DNA of 64,000 bases, taken from assembly GCA_900110015.1 (NCBI GenBank), contig FOCD01000003.1, positions 1-64,000 on the forward strand. Reading direction: 5' to 3'. Shown here piece by piece: positions 62,535-64,000 of this stretch. Both the position numbers and the translations under genes were made by a program. How positions within the stretch are numbered: position 1 is the stretch's first letter; each line of letters starts with the position of its first letter. This DNA comes from Terribacillus saccharophilus. GTDB taxonomy: Bacteria > Bacillota > Bacilli > Bacillales > Amphibacillaceae. The notes under the pieces were generated by a model. It had not been told where the DNA came from. It ran no database searches and was given only the letters and a program-made list of their open reading frames with translations.

Positions 62535-63485
62535 TTATTTTCCCATAACAGCAAGCATTAGCGCTTTTTGAGCATGCAGACGGTTTTCAGCCTCCTGGAA
62601 TACTGCCGATTGCGGACCATCAATGACAGCTGCTGATACTTCTTCACCCCGATGAGCCGGCAGACAGTGCAAGAAGATAGCATCTGACGCAGCAGAATTC
62701 ATAAGCATTTCATTCACTTGGTATCCTTGGAAAGCTTTCAGTCTAGCCGCTGACTCTTCCTCTTGCCCCATACTCGTCCAGACATCTGTATAAAGTACAT
62801 CTGCACCTGCGGCAGCTTCTTCCGGGCTTTCTGTAATAAGAAGAAAATCTGGATCATCACTGATTTTTTTCGCCTTTTCAACGATTTCAGGCAGAGGCTG
62901 ATATCCAGCAGGAGCTGCAATTCGAATTTGCATTCCTGTTTTCGCTGCTGCAATCATTAAACTATTCGCTACATTGTTAGCATCACCGATATAAGCTAGC
63001 TTCACGCCTTCTAATGTTCCTTTATACTCTAAAATCGTCTGCAAATCAGCCAGAGCCTGACATGGATGGAACAAATCGGTTAAGCCATTGATTACCGGAA
63101 TAGCAGCATGTTCTGCCAGTTCTTCCACCATCTTATGCGAATTAGCACGGATCATGATAGCATCCAGATATCCAGACAGAACCTTCGCCGTATCGGCAAC
63201 CGGTTCGCCTCGGCCAAGCTGCAAATCCTTGGAGTTCAAATACAGCCCCATACCACCAAGCTGATAAATACCTGTTTCAAAAGAAACGCGTGTCCGTGTG
63301 GATGACTTTTCAAAAATCATTCCTAAGGTCTTCCCAGCCAGCGGCTGAGTGAGCTCCCCTTTTTGATGCTGACTTTTCAGCTCAGCAGCCAGATCAAGCA
63401 CATAAAGAATTTCTTCCTTCGTCAAATTCTGCAGAGATAACAGGCTTTTACCTGCCATGGATTGTTGCTCTATCGTCTGTTTCAT
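62535..63485 (-). CDS. argF: Ornithine carbamoyltransferase
   Basis: A 316-residue enzyme: carbamoyl-phosphate motif SSTRTRVSFETG, ornithine/aspartate loop HCLPAHRGEEVS near residue 270, and FHPCQALADLQT. It converts ornithine and carbamoyl phosphate to citrulline. Its start overlaps the upstream carB stop codon, giving translational coupling. Same order as the arginine operon of bacilli (carA-carB-argF). Confidence 0.96.
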   Translation of the reverse strand: MKQTIEQQSMAGKSLLSLQNLTKEEILYVLDLAAELKSQHQKGELTQPLAGKTLGMIFEKSSTRTRVSFETGIYQLGGMGLYLNSKDLQLGRGEPVADTAKVLSGYLDAIMIRANSHKMVEELAEHAAIPVINGLTDLFHPCQALADLQTILEYKGTLEGVKLAYIGDANNVANSLMIAAAKTGMQIRIAAPAGYQPLPEIVEKAKKISDDPDFLLITESPEEAAAGADVLYTDVWTSMGQEEESAARLKAFQGYQVNEMLMNSAASDAIFLHCLPAHRGEEVSAAVIDGPQSAVFQEAENRLHAQKALMLAVMGK

Positions 63486-64000
63486 TGCACATGCTCCTTT
63501 TCCGCTTGCTCCAAATAATCCGACATAGATAGGCTGTCAGCCAGTTTTTCTTGACTAGCCAGCCAGTAACTTTTCATCGTCGCCAAACTTGTCATACACG
63601 GCGTCTCTGTCTTCCAAGCCGATTCACGGATACCTTGGAATCCTTTTCTCGTACTGCATACAGCTGTCATCTTTTGATCTTCAACCAAAAGGATGGCTTC
63701 TTCATAGGAAACGACTTCGAATGAAGAACTGTCCTTTAGAAGCGCTGCGGTCTGCTCTGTCAGTACAACATGTGCTTGCTGCTGTCCAAGTAATTCTTCT
63801 AGTCCATCCAAATCCGAGGATTCTACATCTAAGAGGATTTGGGCATCATCTGTTAAAGACCGCAGTGTCTTTTCCTTCCAGCCAAATGCCTTATTCAATG
63901 CTTCGGTAACCGTCTTGCCTAATCCAATTGCTTCTCCCGTTGATTGCATATCCGGTCCAAGAAGCGGATCGACACCTGCCAATTTTGTAGTGGAAAAGAC
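63482..64000 (-). CDS. carB: Carbamoyl-phosphate synthase large subunit, 3' part (arginine-specific)
   Basis: Only the C-terminal 172 residues lie in the window; the gene continues beyond 64000, where the frame is open (first codon at 63998-64000). GVDPLLGPDMQSTGEAIG is the conserved CarB motif just before the allosteric MGS-like domain (about VFSTTKLAG... to the end). The location before argF indicates the arginine-pathway enzyme. Confidence 0.94.
   Translation of the reverse strand, partial: VFSTTKLAGVDPLLGPDMQSTGEAIGLGKTVTEALNKAFGWKEKTLRSLTDDAQILLDVESSDLDGLEELLGQQQAHVVLTEQTAALLKDSSSFEVVSYEEAILLVEDQKMTAVCSTRKGFQGIRESAWKTETPCMTSLATMKSYWLASQEKLADSLSMSDYLEQAEKEHVQ

Overview
The window is a gene-dense, low-GC Firmicutes chromosome segment, almost certainly from a spore-forming Bacillaceae species. 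The evidence is an rRNA/tRNA cluster of Bacillus type, the sigma-B stress module in Bacillus subtilis gene order (rsbR-S-T-U-V-W-sigB-rsbX preceded by acpS, an ydcC-like lipoprotein, alr and ndoAI-ndoA, and followed by tex, cmpA and sprT), sporulation genes (cmpA, a YppG-like coat protein, a collagen-like exosporium-type protein) and strong Shine-Dalgarno sites. A genus cannot be fixed from this alone; a moderately halotolerant relative of Bacillus such as Terribacillus would fit, but that is a guess. No transposase, integrase, prophage or CRISPR array was seen.

Layout. 1-1600: 5' end of a 16S rRNA gene and eleven tRNA genes on the minus strand, driven by two tandem promoters plus one internal promoter. 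1600-19240: sprT, cmpA, tex, the complete sigma-B regulon control operon with an internal sigma-B promoter, the MazEF-type toxin-antitoxin pair, alr, ydcC-like, nnrD/E, acpS, rhomboid protease, two PH-domain membrane proteins, and the CshA RNA helicase with a leader hairpin. 19.5-31 kb: an esterase, YppG, a glutaredoxin-like protein, a sigma-B type SDR, an ABC-F protein with a leader-peptide/attenuator region, a lipid kinase, MntH with an operator-covered promoter, a thioredoxin, a CapA-like lipoprotein, a cupin and argS with a T-box. 31-44 kb: an ABC export system, a collagen-like protein, typA, the CssRS secretion-stress system with divergent HtrB protease, Nudix, glycosyltransferase and methyltransferase. 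44-54 kb: an S51 peptidase-like protein, a ribonucleotide reductase large subunit with NrdR boxes, YkwC-like dehydrogenase, transporter, xpt, cold-shock protein, corA, trhO and gpx. 54-64 kb: SDR, a PadR-controlled membrane protein operon, riboflavin genes under an FMN riboswitch, an ArsR/MFS pair, VanZ-like protein, and argF with the 3' part of the carbamoyl-phosphate synthase large subunit gene.

The genes are mostly conserved housekeeping and stress functions. The interest lies in control regions: a sigma-B promoter embedded in rsbU with matching sigma-B type sites before two SDR genes; a 35-codon leader ORF followed by two intrinsic terminators before the ABC-F gene; twin 23-bp operators on the padR promoter, whose gene seems to start at AUU; a 31-bp-spaced NrdR box pair; palindromes at the corA promoter; and a riboflavin operon lacking ribD and the ribA half of ribBA. 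The best candidates for something not previously described are the ABC-F leader and the padR operon. I found no evidence for a wholly new defence or mobile system.
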